Shown here in pieces: positions 1 to 11,841 of a stretch of 64,000 nt of DNA. The DNA is taken from positions 21,710,001-21,774,000 of the forward strand of contig NC_083379.1 in NCBI RefSeq assembly GCF_031755915.1, written 5' to 3'. The notes under the pieces are model-generated. The model was given only the letters and a program-made list of their open reading frames with translations, had not been told where the DNA came from and did no database searches. Origin of the DNA: Ziziphus jujuba (taxonomy: Eukaryota > Streptophyta > Magnoliopsida > Rosales > Rhamnaceae). Position 1 is the first letter of the stretch. Every line of letters begins with the position of its first letter. The translations under genes and the position numbers were made by a program.

Positions 1-13
1 GTGTGCTGTTCTA

Positions 14-950
14 TTGTTATTAGTCCCTAAAATAGATGGAACATGGAGAATGTGTGTTGATTGTAAGGTCATTAACAATAAAACTGTTAAGTATAAACAT
101 CCTATCCCTAGGTTAGATGATATATTTAATGAGCTATATGGTGCATGCATGTTATCTAATATTGACCTTATACGCATGAAAGAAAATAATGAGTGGAAAA
201 TTTCCTTTAAAACAAAACATCGATTATATGAGTGGTTGGTTATGCCATTTGGATTAACTAATGCTCCTAGTACTTTTATGAGAGTAATGAACCATGTTTT
301 GGATTCTTTTATTGATAGGTTTTTGGTTCTGTATTTTGATGACATTCTTATATATAGTAGGAGTTTAGAAGAGCATGTAAAACATCTTAGGCTTATTTTA
401 GAAATTCTTAGGAAAGAGAAGTTGTTTACTAATCTTAAAAAATGTAATTTTTTTCAATCTAAGCTTGTCTTTTTAGGCTTGTAATAAGTGTTGCAGGTAT
501 TAAAGTTAATTAAGAGAAGGTTAAGGCCATTCAAGAATGGCCCACGTGAACTTCAATTATAAATGTTAGGAGTTTTCACATGTTGGCTAACTTTTATAAA
601 AGATTTGTCAATGATTTTAGTATCATTGCTACACTTTTGACAGAGGTTATCAAGAAGAGTGTAGGTTTCCATTGAAGAGAAGAACAAACAAAGTCCTTTA
701 ATTTGTTGGAGGAAATACTTCTAATGCGTCTTTATTGGTTTTGCTTAACTTTTCAAAAAAACTTTAGATTGAATGTGATGCCTTAGAAATAAGTATAGGT
801 GTTGTTTTGATGCATTTAAGGAAAGAAAGATTCCCAGCCCAGTGCAAGTGTAAGCTTATGCCAAGAGAAAATGGATATTTTCAAGTGTTTGAGAGACTAA
901 ACGACAATGCATATATTTAAGATTTTCCAGGTGAGTATAATGTTAGTGCT
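14..950 (+). pseudogene. Ty3/gypsy reverse transcriptase / RNase H remnant
   Basis: An open stretch at 14-484 encodes a gypsy-type reverse transcriptase core. Visible blocks are [20 protein letters not shown], the [17 protein letters not shown] block and the catalytic YFDDILIYS motif (YxDD), then the [21 protein letters not shown] thumb region. It stops at 484, just before the usual FLGxxVS continuation. From 485 to about 950 the same family can be followed through frameshifts and stops (ANFYKRFV-like block, then an RNase H-like stretch). It cannot make a working enzyme here. The YFDD spelling and the APSTF block separate it from the copia elements later in the window. Confidence 0.75.
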
Positions 951-1033
951 ATTTTTAATATTTATGACTTATCTTCTTTTTTTGCAGGTGATGATTTTGA
1001 TTTGAGGATGATTTTTTCGCAAGAGAAAGGGAA

Positions 1034-1934
1034 TGATATAGACCTACCTAGGAGCACAATAAGCTGGAGCCAAGATCCTATACAATTGAAGCAGGACCAA
1101 TAACATGAACTCAAGCTAAAGATTCAAAGAAGCACTAAATGATTTAATCTAGGAGCTATTTAGCTCTGAAGGGAAATTCACTACTGAAAGTGAATCAAGA
1201 ATGATTCAATATAAAGGATTCAATAGCCAAATTCATGAAGAAAAGCCTTTGTTGACTTAGATGTTGACATGGCAACCATATGATAATGTGATAGTGGCAT
1301 ATGGCATCTTATATGGCATTTTTGAGGAATGATAAGCTTCAAGACCGAATTGATTCTTCTTGGTGTCCAAGTTATTAATTAATTTCCAAATTGTAATTAG
1401 AGATCTTAATTATTTTTGTGTTTATTTTATATTAGGACAAGTGCCAAATTAGTTTTTTAATTTGTCTTAATCATGTAATTAAATCATCTTTCCTAATTCC
1501 AATTAAAGGAAGTTTGATTAGTCAAATTAAGATTAGGAAACTAGATTTAAATTAAAACATCTTTCCTCATTTCAATTAAAAGAAAGCTGATTAGTCAAAT
1601 TAGGATTAGGAAACTAGGTTTAATGTCAATTTTTGTTTTAGAAAACTAGAATTTGTACTTTTCTTATAAACAGGCAAGCTTTTTAGTTGAATAAAACAGT
1701 TTAAAAATTTTTAGCATAATTGTGAGAACTATTGAACTTATCAAGCTTTACTTGTGGCATTCAAACCCTAGACTTATCAATAGATTTTCCATTCTCTATT
1801 ATGGTATCATCACTATACCAAATTTGTTAGTCACAGGTTGATTGAGGGTTGAGGTTAACATTAAAACTTATTTTAGAATGATCCATACTTTATTTGTTAT
1901 GGGTTTAGGAGGAAGTCGGCCAAAGTTTTTATCA
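1034..1934 (+). repeat. 3' LTR of the left-edge gypsy element
   Basis: The segment begins TGATATAG directly after a purine tract and ends TATCA. Its last 250 bases resemble the end of the solo LTR at 43795-44923: both contain GACTTATCAATAG, a GG(C/T)ATC followed by ACTATA(TA)CCAAA, a CA(C/T)AGGTT block, and TGGGTTTAGGAG or a near match. The shared TGAT...ATCA termini support the boundaries. The AATAAAA at about 1690 may be its polyadenylation region. Confidence 0.6.
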
Positions 1935-2836
1935 TTAAGCTTGTCCCATAGTTTTGTTTTCTTAAACTATTTCCTTAGGCCTTAGTTGACAATTTGTGCA
2001 TACTACATTTAAGTGTTGTTCAAACTCTTTTATTTTATTTAGTATACTTTGGTGAATTAACCTCTTATGTATGACTTTCCATTTGAAGTTAGTGAAGTTG
2101 AATTTATGGAAAATCTTTTAGCAGTATCATTGATATTTTACTTGTACTGTTGGGTTGCATCCAATTATGGGAATGCTCCATTGGACTTTTCAACATTGGT
2201 TTGGTGGGGTTTCCCTAGGCAAGACTACTTCGAGTGTCTAGTAAGGACTTCAGAGGCGATCCTATCATGGTCACTTGGAAATTGTTTGCTTTTAACGTTG
2301 ATGCAAGTGCTCTTTGCATGGCCTAGAACAACAAGGAGTTGAATTTTTTTGTACAAAATAATTTCAATATGCAGACATATATGCTAGTTATCATGGATTA
2401 AACTGTAAAAAGTAGTTATTTCAATTGGCTTAGTAAATATATATATGAATTGCAACTTTATAGGTATATAAAGAAAATACAATAATTAATGACAGCCATT
2501 GTACTATGTTTATACTTCTTAATCATAATGCTTTAAACAATAGTTATTACTTTCAACTGGAAAAAAATTAGTAATTACTTCGACTTAATTTTGTTGACTT
2601 TTGATATGAGACTTTAGGTAATATTGTTGACATGAATTAAATTGGAAAACCCACTATGCTTGCCTGAACATATGATCTTAACCATAAAATATGCAATTAT
2701 ACTCACAAAAAAAGTTAAGTTAAAGTTTAAAAACTTGGTTATGTAGAGATAAGCAATTAAAATTTAAATTAGAAAATTATATGTGTTCTTTAATGTTAAA
2801 CAATTAATGATAGAATATTGCACAAATCATATCACA
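1935..2836. other. Unassigned AT-rich DNA between two transposons
   Basis: I see no supported gene. A 91-codon open stretch at 2067-2342 has no recognisable motif and no intron context. The rest is AT-rich with short homopolymers. Confidence 0.5.
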
Positions 2837-2839
2837 TTA

Positions 2840-2853
2840 AGAGCATGGCCAAT
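2840..2853 (+). repeat. Left terminal inverted repeat of Harbinger element
   Basis: AGAGCATGGCCAAT follows TTA at 2837-2839. It pairs with the inverted right end at 6355-6368, with three or so mismatches in 14 bases. Confidence 0.65.
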
Positions 2854-3289
2854 ATAGCATTTTGTATATGAGCCCATTTGCTATTAGAAACAAAATGGAG
2901 AATCTAAAATCTCTCTGTGTTAGATAATGCATGCCTATTTGATTGGCCGATTTTATATTACAGTTTACAGGTGTTGCATGTTGATTAGTCTAGAAGAGTT
3001 GCTTTTATTTTAAACAAAATTACTACATTAAAGACTATCTAAAACCTATTTACTAGACACATAGTATACTTTATATGTAGTGCATTTTATTAGTCCTAAT
3101 AGCTTCTATAGCAATTAATTTATTGCCTTTGGAAAAGGTTACCTAAAGTATATCACATAATACATACTACTTATGTTGCTTTAATTTGCGGGTAGAATGG
3201 TAATTCATTATTCCCATTTCTTATGTGTGTTTACAATGTTTTTTTATATTTTTTTTGTTCTTCTTCTTTTCAATGTAGTATATATGGAT

Positions 3290-3554
3290 CAAAGAAATGT
3301 TGTTGTGTTCTTGTTGCTTGCCAACGAATTAGAATTCTAATATATTTATATGTATTTTATGATGGTTTTGCTTATGTACATGTAAGCATCATGGTGAATT
3401 AAAAATGATATAGGTGTTAGGAATCAAATAATCAGAATGTCAGAATTACATATGTCTTTAGTAAATAGCTTGTTAAACAATAATGTGAATTGTATTAGTC
3501 AACTTCAGATGGATAAAAGAACATTTGCTATGTTATGTGAGTTATTACATCATG

Positions 3555-3586
<32 letters not shown>

Positions 3587-4384
3587 TAATTTTAAGGTAT
3601 GTTTATGGATTAGTTTAGTTAATAATATTATTAGATTATTTGCAACATTATTTTACTTGGGTAACTTTGTTTATGATATATAATTGTTTAAGAGAATTAT
3701 ATGGAACTTACATTAAGGTGAATGTACTTGAAGTCGATAAGTCAAGATATCGAACAAGGAATTGTGAGATAGTTATAAATGTACTAGGTGTGTGTAACCA
3801 GAATATTGAACTCATATTCATATTATCTAGTTGGGAAGATTTTATCTCGGATTCAAGAGTACCCTGAGATGCAATAAGTAGGTCAAATGGATTAAAAATA
3901 TCAACTATATGACTAATCCTAAAATTGTACTTTGTAATGCTCGAACCTTGTATAAACTAATAGGAGGTAACTCTTTTTTGTCTTTTTTTTTTTTTAAGGT
4001 TGTTATTACCCAATGGATGCTAGTTAAACTAATGGTTATAGATTTCTTATACCATATAGATGAACAAGATATCACCTTTCAAAATGGAGAGATGGTTATG
4101 CATCCTTAAATCATAAAGAATATTTCAACATGAAGTATACATTTACTAGAAATACAATAGAAAGATGCTTTAGAGTTCTGAAAATGCATTGGGTAATTTT
4201 AAAAAGTCTATCTTTCTATCCAATGAAAACACAGATTAAGATCATTATAGCGCGTTGTCTCATACATAATTTAATTAGAAGAAAGATGTCAGTTGATCTT
4301 GAGGAGTTTGAGTTTGATACGAGTGAAAGCGTTGAAACTGATGTAGATAATGACATTATTAGATCAATTGTTTCCTCATACTAG
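3290..4384 (+). pseudogene. Harbinger DDE transposase remnant (HARBI1-like)
   Basis: Pieces of a plant HARBI1-type nuclease are visible in several frames. About 3440-3545 reads as the N-terminal region ending in a QMDKRTFAMLCELLHH-like helix. About 4000-4110 corresponds to the middle of the DDE domain. The open segment 4130-4384 encodes the conserved C-terminal block, with NTIERCFRVLKMHWVILKS, then an SFYPMKTQ-like and an ARCLIHNLIRRKMSVD-like piece. This block matches the family's NxxERxFGxLKxRW and CCxLHNxI signatures. An (AT)n run at 3555-3580 and a poly-T at 3985 interrupt it. It is not functional. Confidence 0.7.
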
Positions 4385-4621
4385 TAGACTAGCTGAAGAG
4401 ATAAGTTAGCTAAACAAATATTTGAAAAGTCAAGAGGTCGTCATGGTCAGTAGTTAATTGTTTTGCATAATACTTTGTTGTAACAACTTTTAAAAAAAAA
4501 AAAAAAACTTTGGATCATTTTTATGAAACAGCAATAATTAAGATTTTTGTTATATTTTATTTGTTGTTATGTTGTGGTTGATATCATGATAATTCTACCA
4601 CTGTACTTAAATAGCAATGAA

Positions 4622-5350
4622 AGTTAGAGGTAGTTGTAATGATATCAGGGAGACTGGATTTAGGTGCACGTGGAGTAAGATTAGAAAGCAATCTTTGCTA
4701 AATATTTTAGAAGATGTTGTAGCTTATGGGTAACGCTGTGACATAGGTTCATTTAGAACTAGAACACTAAATATGATTGAGAGGCTACTGTTTTATATGT
4801 GTCCTTAATTGAGGTTGAGAGCTAATCCACATATTGAATCAAAGATGAAAAGGTAGAAGAAACAAAACGATATATAATGTATGATATACTGAACAAAAGT
4901 AGATTTTGACGGAATGATTCACTGAAATGTATGGAGGTTGATAGTGATGAAGTATGGAAATTCTATGTGCAGGTTTTGAATCATTATGACATATACTTTT
5001 AACTATTTTTTGGATTGTTTTTATACTTTTTTTTTCATAATGTATGAACATTTTTTTATATAAACTTTTTCTCTATTTTAGAATAATCAAAATACAAAAT
5101 GTTGGAAAAGCAAACATTTTTTTATGTATTAGAGGCTTGCTAATGTATTTGGAAAGGATCTTACAACTAGGCTTAGAGCACAAACTCCAAGTGATATGAT
5201 TGATAATATCATTATGGAGGGTCCAAATGTTAATGTCCATTGGTTTTGTTCATCTAAAAAAATTTTGTTACATCAGATAGATAGATATATGGATAATATA
5301 TTTAAAAGAAACCATGTCCAATGTCCATTCATGGATTTTGTTAAACTGAT
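4622..5350 (+). pseudogene. Harbinger Myb/SANT-like ORF remnant
   Basis: Read on plus with frameshifts, this segment follows the accessory Myb/SANT-like protein of plant Harbinger elements (Myb_DNA-bind_3 type). Recognisable pieces are a tryptophan-bearing CTWSKIRKQSLL-like start, an SFRTRTLNMIERLL-like block, LRANPHIESKMKR, and near 5130-5180 a VFGKDLTTRLRAQTPSDM block equivalent to the family's VFGKDRATG...ETPADM. Several stop codons interrupt it. In living elements this protein binds the ends and helps import the transposase. Confidence 0.65.
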
Positions 5351-5639
5351 GTGATAATAAAAAATAAAAATAAAAAAGCTGTCAATGAGACTCTCTATTT
5401 GTGGAGGGTCTGTTAGAAAGAATGAGTATGTAATTCATTGTTTTTTTTATCTATTTTTCTTAATTAAAGAAAAACATTTCCGATAAAAATCATGGTTTTT
5501 CTTACTGATGAAAACATATTTTAAACTTTGCGAAACCGAACATATTTTGGAAAAAGGTCTTTTTACAATTTTTTTTAATCCTACTATACATAGCTTGCAG
5601 AGGCCCTCCATTCCACAGATCCTTTGCAAAATTCTAAAA

Positions 5640-5769
5640 CCCCAACTTTTATTCTGGAAATTCCACTATGCAAAGCTAGTGATGAATCTTTGAAAAATCT
5701 CACACCCCAACATTTATTCTAGAAATTCCACTATGCAAAGCTAGTGGTGAATCTTTGAAAAGTCCTGCA
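5640..5769. repeat. 65-bp tandem duplication inside the Harbinger element
   Basis: Two adjacent copies, about 5640-5704 and 5705-5769, share CCCCAAC(A/T)TTTATTCT, AAATTCCACTATGCAAAGCTAG and GAATCTTTGAAAA, differing at a few positions. Confidence 0.8.
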
Positions 5770-6354
5770 TCAAACATATAGATATTAAAAAAAAAAAAAG
5801 GCCTTTTTTTCAATTTCTTTTTTCTTTCGGTCAACCATATTATCAAAAACTTTGAGAGAGTAGCTCTGACAAAACAGTGGGTAATAGGTCGAATTGGCCT
5901 TCGATGTTGGAGTGGTAGTGGGACTGATAGAGACTTTGCCACATCACATAGACTTCAATGCTTTTTAGACTAAAAAAAACTTACGACGAAGATCTTCAAG
6001 CGGCTCATGGGCAAATGGAAGGCCTAAGAAAATCAATGGAATGGAACAACCAAGTAGATTCTCAGAATCCAACAATGCCAACAGTGTATCACAATGTTGA
6101 AGTTCAAGGGTAGATGGTGATTATGGTGATTGTATTTCAATGAGAAAGAATCTAAAAATTTCACAAAATAAAAAATAAAACTAATAAAAAAAATAGATTA
6201 CTTAAAATATTACACGTTATCAGTGAATTTTATTTTGAATAGAATCCATTGGAGAACAATTTTCAATAGATACTGTTTAATAAATAAATACTGTAGCACA
6301 TCAACATTAAAATCTTCTAATCTCTATGCCACATAAATTTCAATAGGAAGAATC

Positions 6355-6368
6355 ATTGAACATGCTCA
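6355..6368 (-). repeat. Right terminal inverted repeat of Harbinger element
   Basis: ATTGAACATGCTCA is followed by TTA at 6369-6371. Inverted, it matches the left terminus. Confidence 0.65.
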
Positions 6369-6705
6369 TTAGGATAAGCTGAAAGATAGTTGCCATGAGA
6401 ACATTTTTTGTAAATCAAATATGTTAGATTTTATTTAAACTAAAGATTAATTAAATAAATTAAGATATTTGTTACTAAAATGGATTAATTTATTTTTTTA
6501 AATGGGCAAATCTTTTTTGAAAAATGAAATTGGAAAACAATATTTATAAAAAAACCCTTATGTATATTAATGATAAAAGATATGAAACAATTTTTACTTC
6601 CATAAAACCATAGAATGATTCTAGTGTGATAAAAATTTTAAACTAAAATTTTGATAAGCGATGATTTGATATTTTTATTTCAATTTGCCTCCTATAATTG
6701 TGGGG

Positions 6706-6925
6706 CATTTTAACAATATAGATGGCTAACTAATGTTATAAACATTTTAAAAATTAAATATGAAGAATAAATTAAACTTTTTTAAGTTTTAAGTACTAAT
6801 CATTTTATTAATTTTCATTTTAACAATATAAATGGCTAACTAATGTTATAAATATTTTAAAAAGTGAATATGAAGAATAAATTAAACTTTTTTTAAGTTG
6901 TAACTAATACTCATTTTATTAATCT
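6706..6925. repeat. 110-bp imperfect tandem duplication, AT-rich
   Basis: The block TAACAATATA(G/A)ATGGCTAAC followed by TAATGTTATAAA occurs at 6711 and again at 6821. Both are followed by ATGAAGAATAAATTAAAC and a CATTTTATTAAT end. No gene lies in 6372-7540. Other contents are an (AAT)n run at 7014-7042 and poly-T tracts. Confidence 0.8.
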
Positions 6926-7012
6926 TTTAGTAAATATGTAAATAGTTTACCAACTGAATCGGTATCAATTGATCTTTTAACTAATCAAGTAAACCAACCA
7001 TGACCTTTTAAC

Positions 7013-7045
<33 letters not shown>

Positions 7046-7539
7046 TTATGAAAAAATAAAGTAATTAGTCATTCAATAAAATTTTCAAATTCTTGTTCAA
7101 TTTTTTTAATACCTTCATTTGTATCTAAAACTTCTAAATATGTCATAAAATGAAATAACAAATATGATTTTTTTTTTTTTTGCCCAAATGATTTTGTAAT
7201 TAGAATTAAAGTTTTTTGTCCTATTTATTATTATTTATTATTTATTGTTTACTTTTTTTTAATAAAGTTTAATCGTTGTAAACATTGGATATTTATTAAC
7301 TAACATTTGCCAAATGTGAAAAACGAAGAATTTTAAGTTTTAAAATAAATATTAAATTATTTTTTCAAAATTTCCATATATTAAATCCTCTACGTTTCTG
7401 TGTATATGGACACTTTTATCTCGCTCATAATCATTCTGCAAATTCTTTGAAGTATTTTATAAATATATGTGATGAGAGGGACAAGACTAGACTATAATAA
7501 AATAGAATGTATTTTAGTAAAATATTCAAAAGAGCTGAA

Positions 7540-7884
7540 GTTTTATTATTTTATATATATATATATATTTTTTTGGTTAGGAAAACGGAGGAAGGAAGAG
7601 AGAGATAGGGAGTGTTGAAAACTGACAACAGCTGTGAGAAACAGGACAGCACGAACACAGTTTACACATCACAGACTCCAGGCCATCAAACACCACGGTC
7701 AATTTTTGTTTTTTTTTTAACTTTTTCGTTCATTTTTTTTTTCCGCCAAATTTAGTGTAAATAAATTCAAGTCCCATGTTATTTTTTTACTGTTCTTCTT
7801 CGTTTGTTTTCTCAAGGACACAAAGAGAAACAAACCGAAACCAAAACAAAAACCAAAACCAAAAACAAAAACAAACGGATTGTG

Positions 7885-7915
<31 letters not shown>

Positions 7916-7920
7916 TAGAG
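7540..7920 (+). promoter_or_regulatory. Upstream region and 5' UTR of the delta-4 desaturase gene
   Basis: A TATATATATATATATA tract at 7552-7568 could supply a TATA element. About 300 bases on, a (GA)n run at 7884-7911 lies directly before the start codon at 7921 and so in the 5' UTR. (GA)n tracts like this are common plant 5' UTR and BPC/GAGA-factor sites. The exact transcription start is not visible. Confidence 0.4.
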
Positions 7921-10759
7921 ATGGGTAGAGGGGGATTGAGAGAGGAAAAAGGAGTTATGGCTTCCGACTTCTTGTGGTCCTATACGGATGAACCCCACGC
8001 CTCCAGGCGCCGTCAGATCCTCTCTCACCACCCTCAAATCAAGGAGCTTTTCGGCCCTGACCCCTGGGCATTTCTTAAGGTTATCGACTCTCTTTGTTTA
8101 TGTCGAATGTGATTATTATTCTTGTCTGTTGATGGGCTTTTGTGTTTAGTTTTTGTTGTGTTTGGATCTAAGATGATCTGGTTCTGTGTTTGTATCTGAT
8201 TTTGACAAAAAGATGTTTCTTTTCCTGGATTTGGGCCTAGACTAATCGTCCTGCATTATCGTTTTAATTGCTTTTTGGGAAATGGGATCGTGGTTTTCGC
8301 CTATGTTGCAATGTGCATTGAATTGATTGGTGTGAGGCTTTGTCGGTTGTTGTTTGTGCGTAGTTGGAGAACTTACATAAGTCAGCTTCTCATTTGAACG
8401 TTGCACAATTCTTTCCAAATCCGGTCATGGGTTTTTGTTTGGCTCTGTAAATCTGATACTAAAAAAGTTTCCATCTTTTGTGTTTTTATGTTTGTTTGGT
8501 TTTATAAGTTCTATAGAAGAATTGTTTCCGTCGTTTCTTTGGGAGCAACTGATTTGGATTTAAAATTATTCTTGAATACCAGATCCTCCAGTGTTAACGA
8601 ATCCCAGATTGTTAAGTGGATGTTATAGATATTCAATGGCGCTCTTACTTAATGATCAGATATCTTATATCTAGTCAAGCGGTCAAGTCCCATTTGGATG
8701 TCCTTTACTAATTTACTAAGTTCTCACTGGTACAACTATAACGTGCTTTTTGTTGTATTTCTTTTGGATAAGGAATCAGGATATCTTCATTATTTTTCAT
8801 TAGTAGTACAACTTAATTGATTCATCGTTATGAAATGATGCCGCACTAGATTCAATAGATGCTTTGTGTATTTGTTTGCAAACAATTGCTATTTATTTTT
8901 AATTTTTCTCGTGGGTTTCTTTGTATGTAAGTTTTCATTATAAAAAAAAAAAGATGCAAACGCTTGAGCATCTTTTTCCTTTTAATCCATATTGATGACG
9001 AATGAGCAATCCTTAATTGTGCAAAATGTGGCATCTTTTAATTGGGTTGTTTCACATCTTTTTCTACAGTGTTTTGAAAACTCCACTTTTTTCTTGTGTT
9101 GGTTTGGTAGCCTGACAACTGAGTGTCCATATAAAACGTGTAGGTTTCATAGTGAGTATTTGTGAACTTGCTTTTTATTGTTTGTTTTGAAGTTTTGTTG
9201 AAGCTATAAGACTACATGAGTTTTTTAAGTGTTACACAAGTTTATTCATATTCCTTGGGATTCATGAGATCTCATAGTACTAACAAGAAAACCACAATGC
9301 ATGTGCACTATTTTTTCCTACATTTGTAATTTTACTATTAAAAATATGATGAATGCTGTTTTGATCGTAATGGGGATTACATGATGTCAGTAGGTAAAAA
9401 ATATTTGTTTTTGGGAAATGGATACACAGCAACGATAAAATTGTTCTGATAGGACCTGTCTGGATTTAAAAGTGTGGTTCTTTATTGTTGGCTCTCCGTA
9501 ATGTTTGATGGTATTATGTTTCTGGGCAACATTTGGTTTTATAAATCATACTTAGTCATTGAGTACGTAAGTTTCTGACTTTTTTCTGTGAATGGATCTC
9601 AGTATGTACTAAATACTATAGTAGTTGGGCATTTCCACCCTATTTGTTCCATGATCTATGGTTATACCGGAGCTAACCGCTTCAATCAATTAGCCATGAT
9701 TTTGACTGGATTTGAATCACTGGTTTAAAGAGACTAGTTGGTTCTTGAATATACTTTATCTCTTTATTTTTTATTTTTTTTATTTTTTTTTTTCCTGGTC
9801 AAGTTTTGTAAACTTCGCAAATATATATTTTTTTCTTCGTTTGATTCAAATTAAATTGGGATTTTCATTTCATGATATCATGAACTATTGTTTGATGAGA
9901 TCTTGGGTTTATATCTCTGAAATGCAACTTTGTTGTGCAGATTAATTTGGCTGTTTTGCTTCAGCTTTGGACTGCGACCTCCGTCCAGAATGCAGGATGG
10001 CTCAAGATACTGGCAATAGCCTACTTCTTTGGTTCATTTCTCAACCACAATCTATTCTTGGCCATCCACGAGCTCAGTCACAATCTTGCCTTCTCTACTC
10101 CAGTCTACAACCGTTTGCTTGGGATTTTGGCTAATCTCCCAATTGGAGTACCCATGTCAGTCACCTTCCAAAAGTATCATCTAGAGCACCATCTCTACCA
10201 GGGAGTAGATGGCATGGACATGGATATTCCAAGCCACACCGAAGCCCATTTGGTAAGAAATGCGGGGGCAAAAGTTATTTGGGTTCTCTTTCAACTCTTC
10301 TTCTATGCTCTTCGGCCTCTTTTTCTCAAACCAAAACCCCCTGGTGTTTGGGAATTTATAAACTTTCTTGTTCAAATAGGCCTAGACTTTGCTATGGTTT
10401 ATTTTTGGGGCTGGAAAAGTTTTGTCTATCTGATACTTTCCACATTTGTTGGGGGTGGAATGCACCCAATGGCTGGCCATTTTATCTCAGAGCATTATGT
10501 CTTCAAGCCTGGCCAAGAGACATATTCTTACTATGGTCCCCTGAATCTTCTTACTTGGAGTGTTGGCTACCACAATGAACACCATGATTTCCCAAGAATT
10601 CCTGGTAGCAAACTCCATAAGGTGAGGCAGATTGCACCAGAATATTACGAGGGATTGGAGTCGTATGATTCTTGGAGTCAAGTCATATTCATGTATATAA
10701 CGGACCGTGCGGTTGGGCCATTTAGCCGGATGAAGAGAAAGGCAAAGCAATCTGAATAG
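7921..10759 (+). CDS. DES1L: Sphingolipid delta(4)-desaturase, DES1-like
   Basis: This gene encodes a membrane fatty-acid desaturase-like enzyme that puts the delta-4 double bond into the sphingoid base of (dihydro)ceramide in the ER. Exon 1 is 7921-8079 and exon 2 is 9941-10759, joined across a 1861-bp GT-AG intron in phase 0, giving 325 aa, close to family length. The N-terminal lipid-desaturase segment (FLWSYTDEPHASRRRQI, about residues 16-32) is present. The three histidine boxes that bind the di-iron centre are intact: HELSHN (96-101), HLEHH (133-137) and HNEHHD (264-269), with the extra HPMAGH at 228-233. Hydrophobic spans lie around 54-95, 160-180 and 195-225. I chose ATG 7921 because an N-terminal MGRxG extension is usual in plant homologues; the in-frame ATG at 7957 is the alternative. 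A GA-rich 5' UTR precedes it. No defect is seen. Confidence 0.93.
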
Positions 10760-11841
10760 GCCATCTCTTCAGTATTTCCATGATTTTTGGTTCTTTATTG
10801 GTTCTTATAGAATTGCCCAAATTAATTTATATTTTTTCTATAAAAGATTTGCTAATGTTTGTAACAATTTTTGAGGGATTAGAATCCCGTGTAGTTTTAA
10901 ACTGAAAAAGGAGTAAGTTATTTGTGCATTCAGATTTCACAGATTACTTTTGAGTTGAGTTGTATACTATGAAAAGCTTATGTATTAAATTCTGCCCTCG
11001 CTTTCTGTCTTTTTTTTTTTTTTGTTTATTTGCTATTATTATTATTTATTTATTTATTTTGGTCTTCATGGTTAGCTCAATATTGTGATGTGATATGCAA
11101 AAACATAATATGGATCTTGTGCTGCTCTCAAGATTCAGAGGTATGGTTTAATCTACGTTGTTCATTGAAGCTCCATAATGTTGCATGATTTGATGGGAGT
11201 TCTCCAACTAGACAATTAATCGCAAAATTTGTGCTCTGTAGTAGGAATTGGCATTATTGTTTTTAATTTTTTGGCAATAAGGAGTTGGCATAATTGTAAA
11301 ACAATAATATTATTCATTACCACTTATGGCGGCTGAGGTGGTGACTTTTTATGTAAGCCTTACGGATTTTGCCATTTTTCTGTATAGATTTAATTTTGAA
11401 AATGTCTAAATAAAAGCTAATTAATAACACCAATCTTGTAAACTTTGAACTCCCACACCTCTAAAAGCTGTTATATTTCCTGCGATATACACTTATGATG
11501 CAGCAAAGTAACAAAGTAACAAGAAAGTTCCAAAAAAACATAATAATAATAAAAATAGGAATGTGGGTTTTAATTACCAAAATGATAGTTATAATATTGT
11601 TACTTTGTTAAAGTTCAAGTGATTCACTTCGGTCAATTGGACAAAAGTACTTCAAGAACATTTCATTTTCAGCTCACACAAAGATACATCCACCCCAAAA
11701 AAAGACTTACGAATTTATAAATGTTTTTTAGAAACTTTGATACAATAATTTATTTTTGATGCTTTAACATCCCATTCGTCCTGTATGTCAACTTTTTGTC
11801 AATCTTCTTTTTCTTAAATACGCTTGAAAATTTTTCTTCCT
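10760..11841. other. 3' flank between convergent desaturase and tetraspanin genes
   Basis: No gene is seen. The segment holds the 3' UTR of the desaturase, poly-T and (ATTT)n tracts near 11010-11060, AT-rich DNA, and the 3' side of the minus-strand tetraspanin gene. Confidence 0.5.

Larger units (their letters stand above)
1..1934 (+). mobile_element. Ty3/gypsy LTR retrotransposon, 3' part (truncated by window edge)
   Basis: The left edge holds the 3' portion of a Ty3/gypsy element read on the plus strand. It starts inside reverse transcriptase, decays through a broken RT end and RNase H region (about 485-950), and ends in an LTR (1034-1934). A purine-rich stretch (AAGAGAAAGGGAA, about 1021-1033) sits directly before the LTR and is the likely polypurine tract. 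The 5' half lies outside the window, so a target duplication cannot be tested. Confidence 0.75.
2840..6368 (+). mobile_element. PIF/Harbinger DNA transposon, decayed
   Basis: The element is flanked by TTA on both sides (2837-2839 and 6369-6371), the target duplication typical of PIF/Harbinger. Its left end reads AGAGCATGGCCAAT and its right end, inverted, reads TGAGCATGTTCAAT, so the termini are imperfect inverted repeats. Inside are remnants of both Harbinger proteins, in order: a DDE transposase (about 3290-4384) and a Myb/SANT-like protein (about 4622-5350). Both carry stops and frameshifts, so the element is non-autonomous now. Length is about 3.5 kb. Confidence 0.75.

Noticed and set aside
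2067..2342. 91-codon open stretch between two transposons
   Set aside because: No recognisable motif, no splice context, flanked by transposon debris.
8401..8628. 75-codon open stretch inside the desaturase intron
   Set aside because: It lies wholly in the 1861-bp intron, has no domain, and the flanking exons join perfectly without it.
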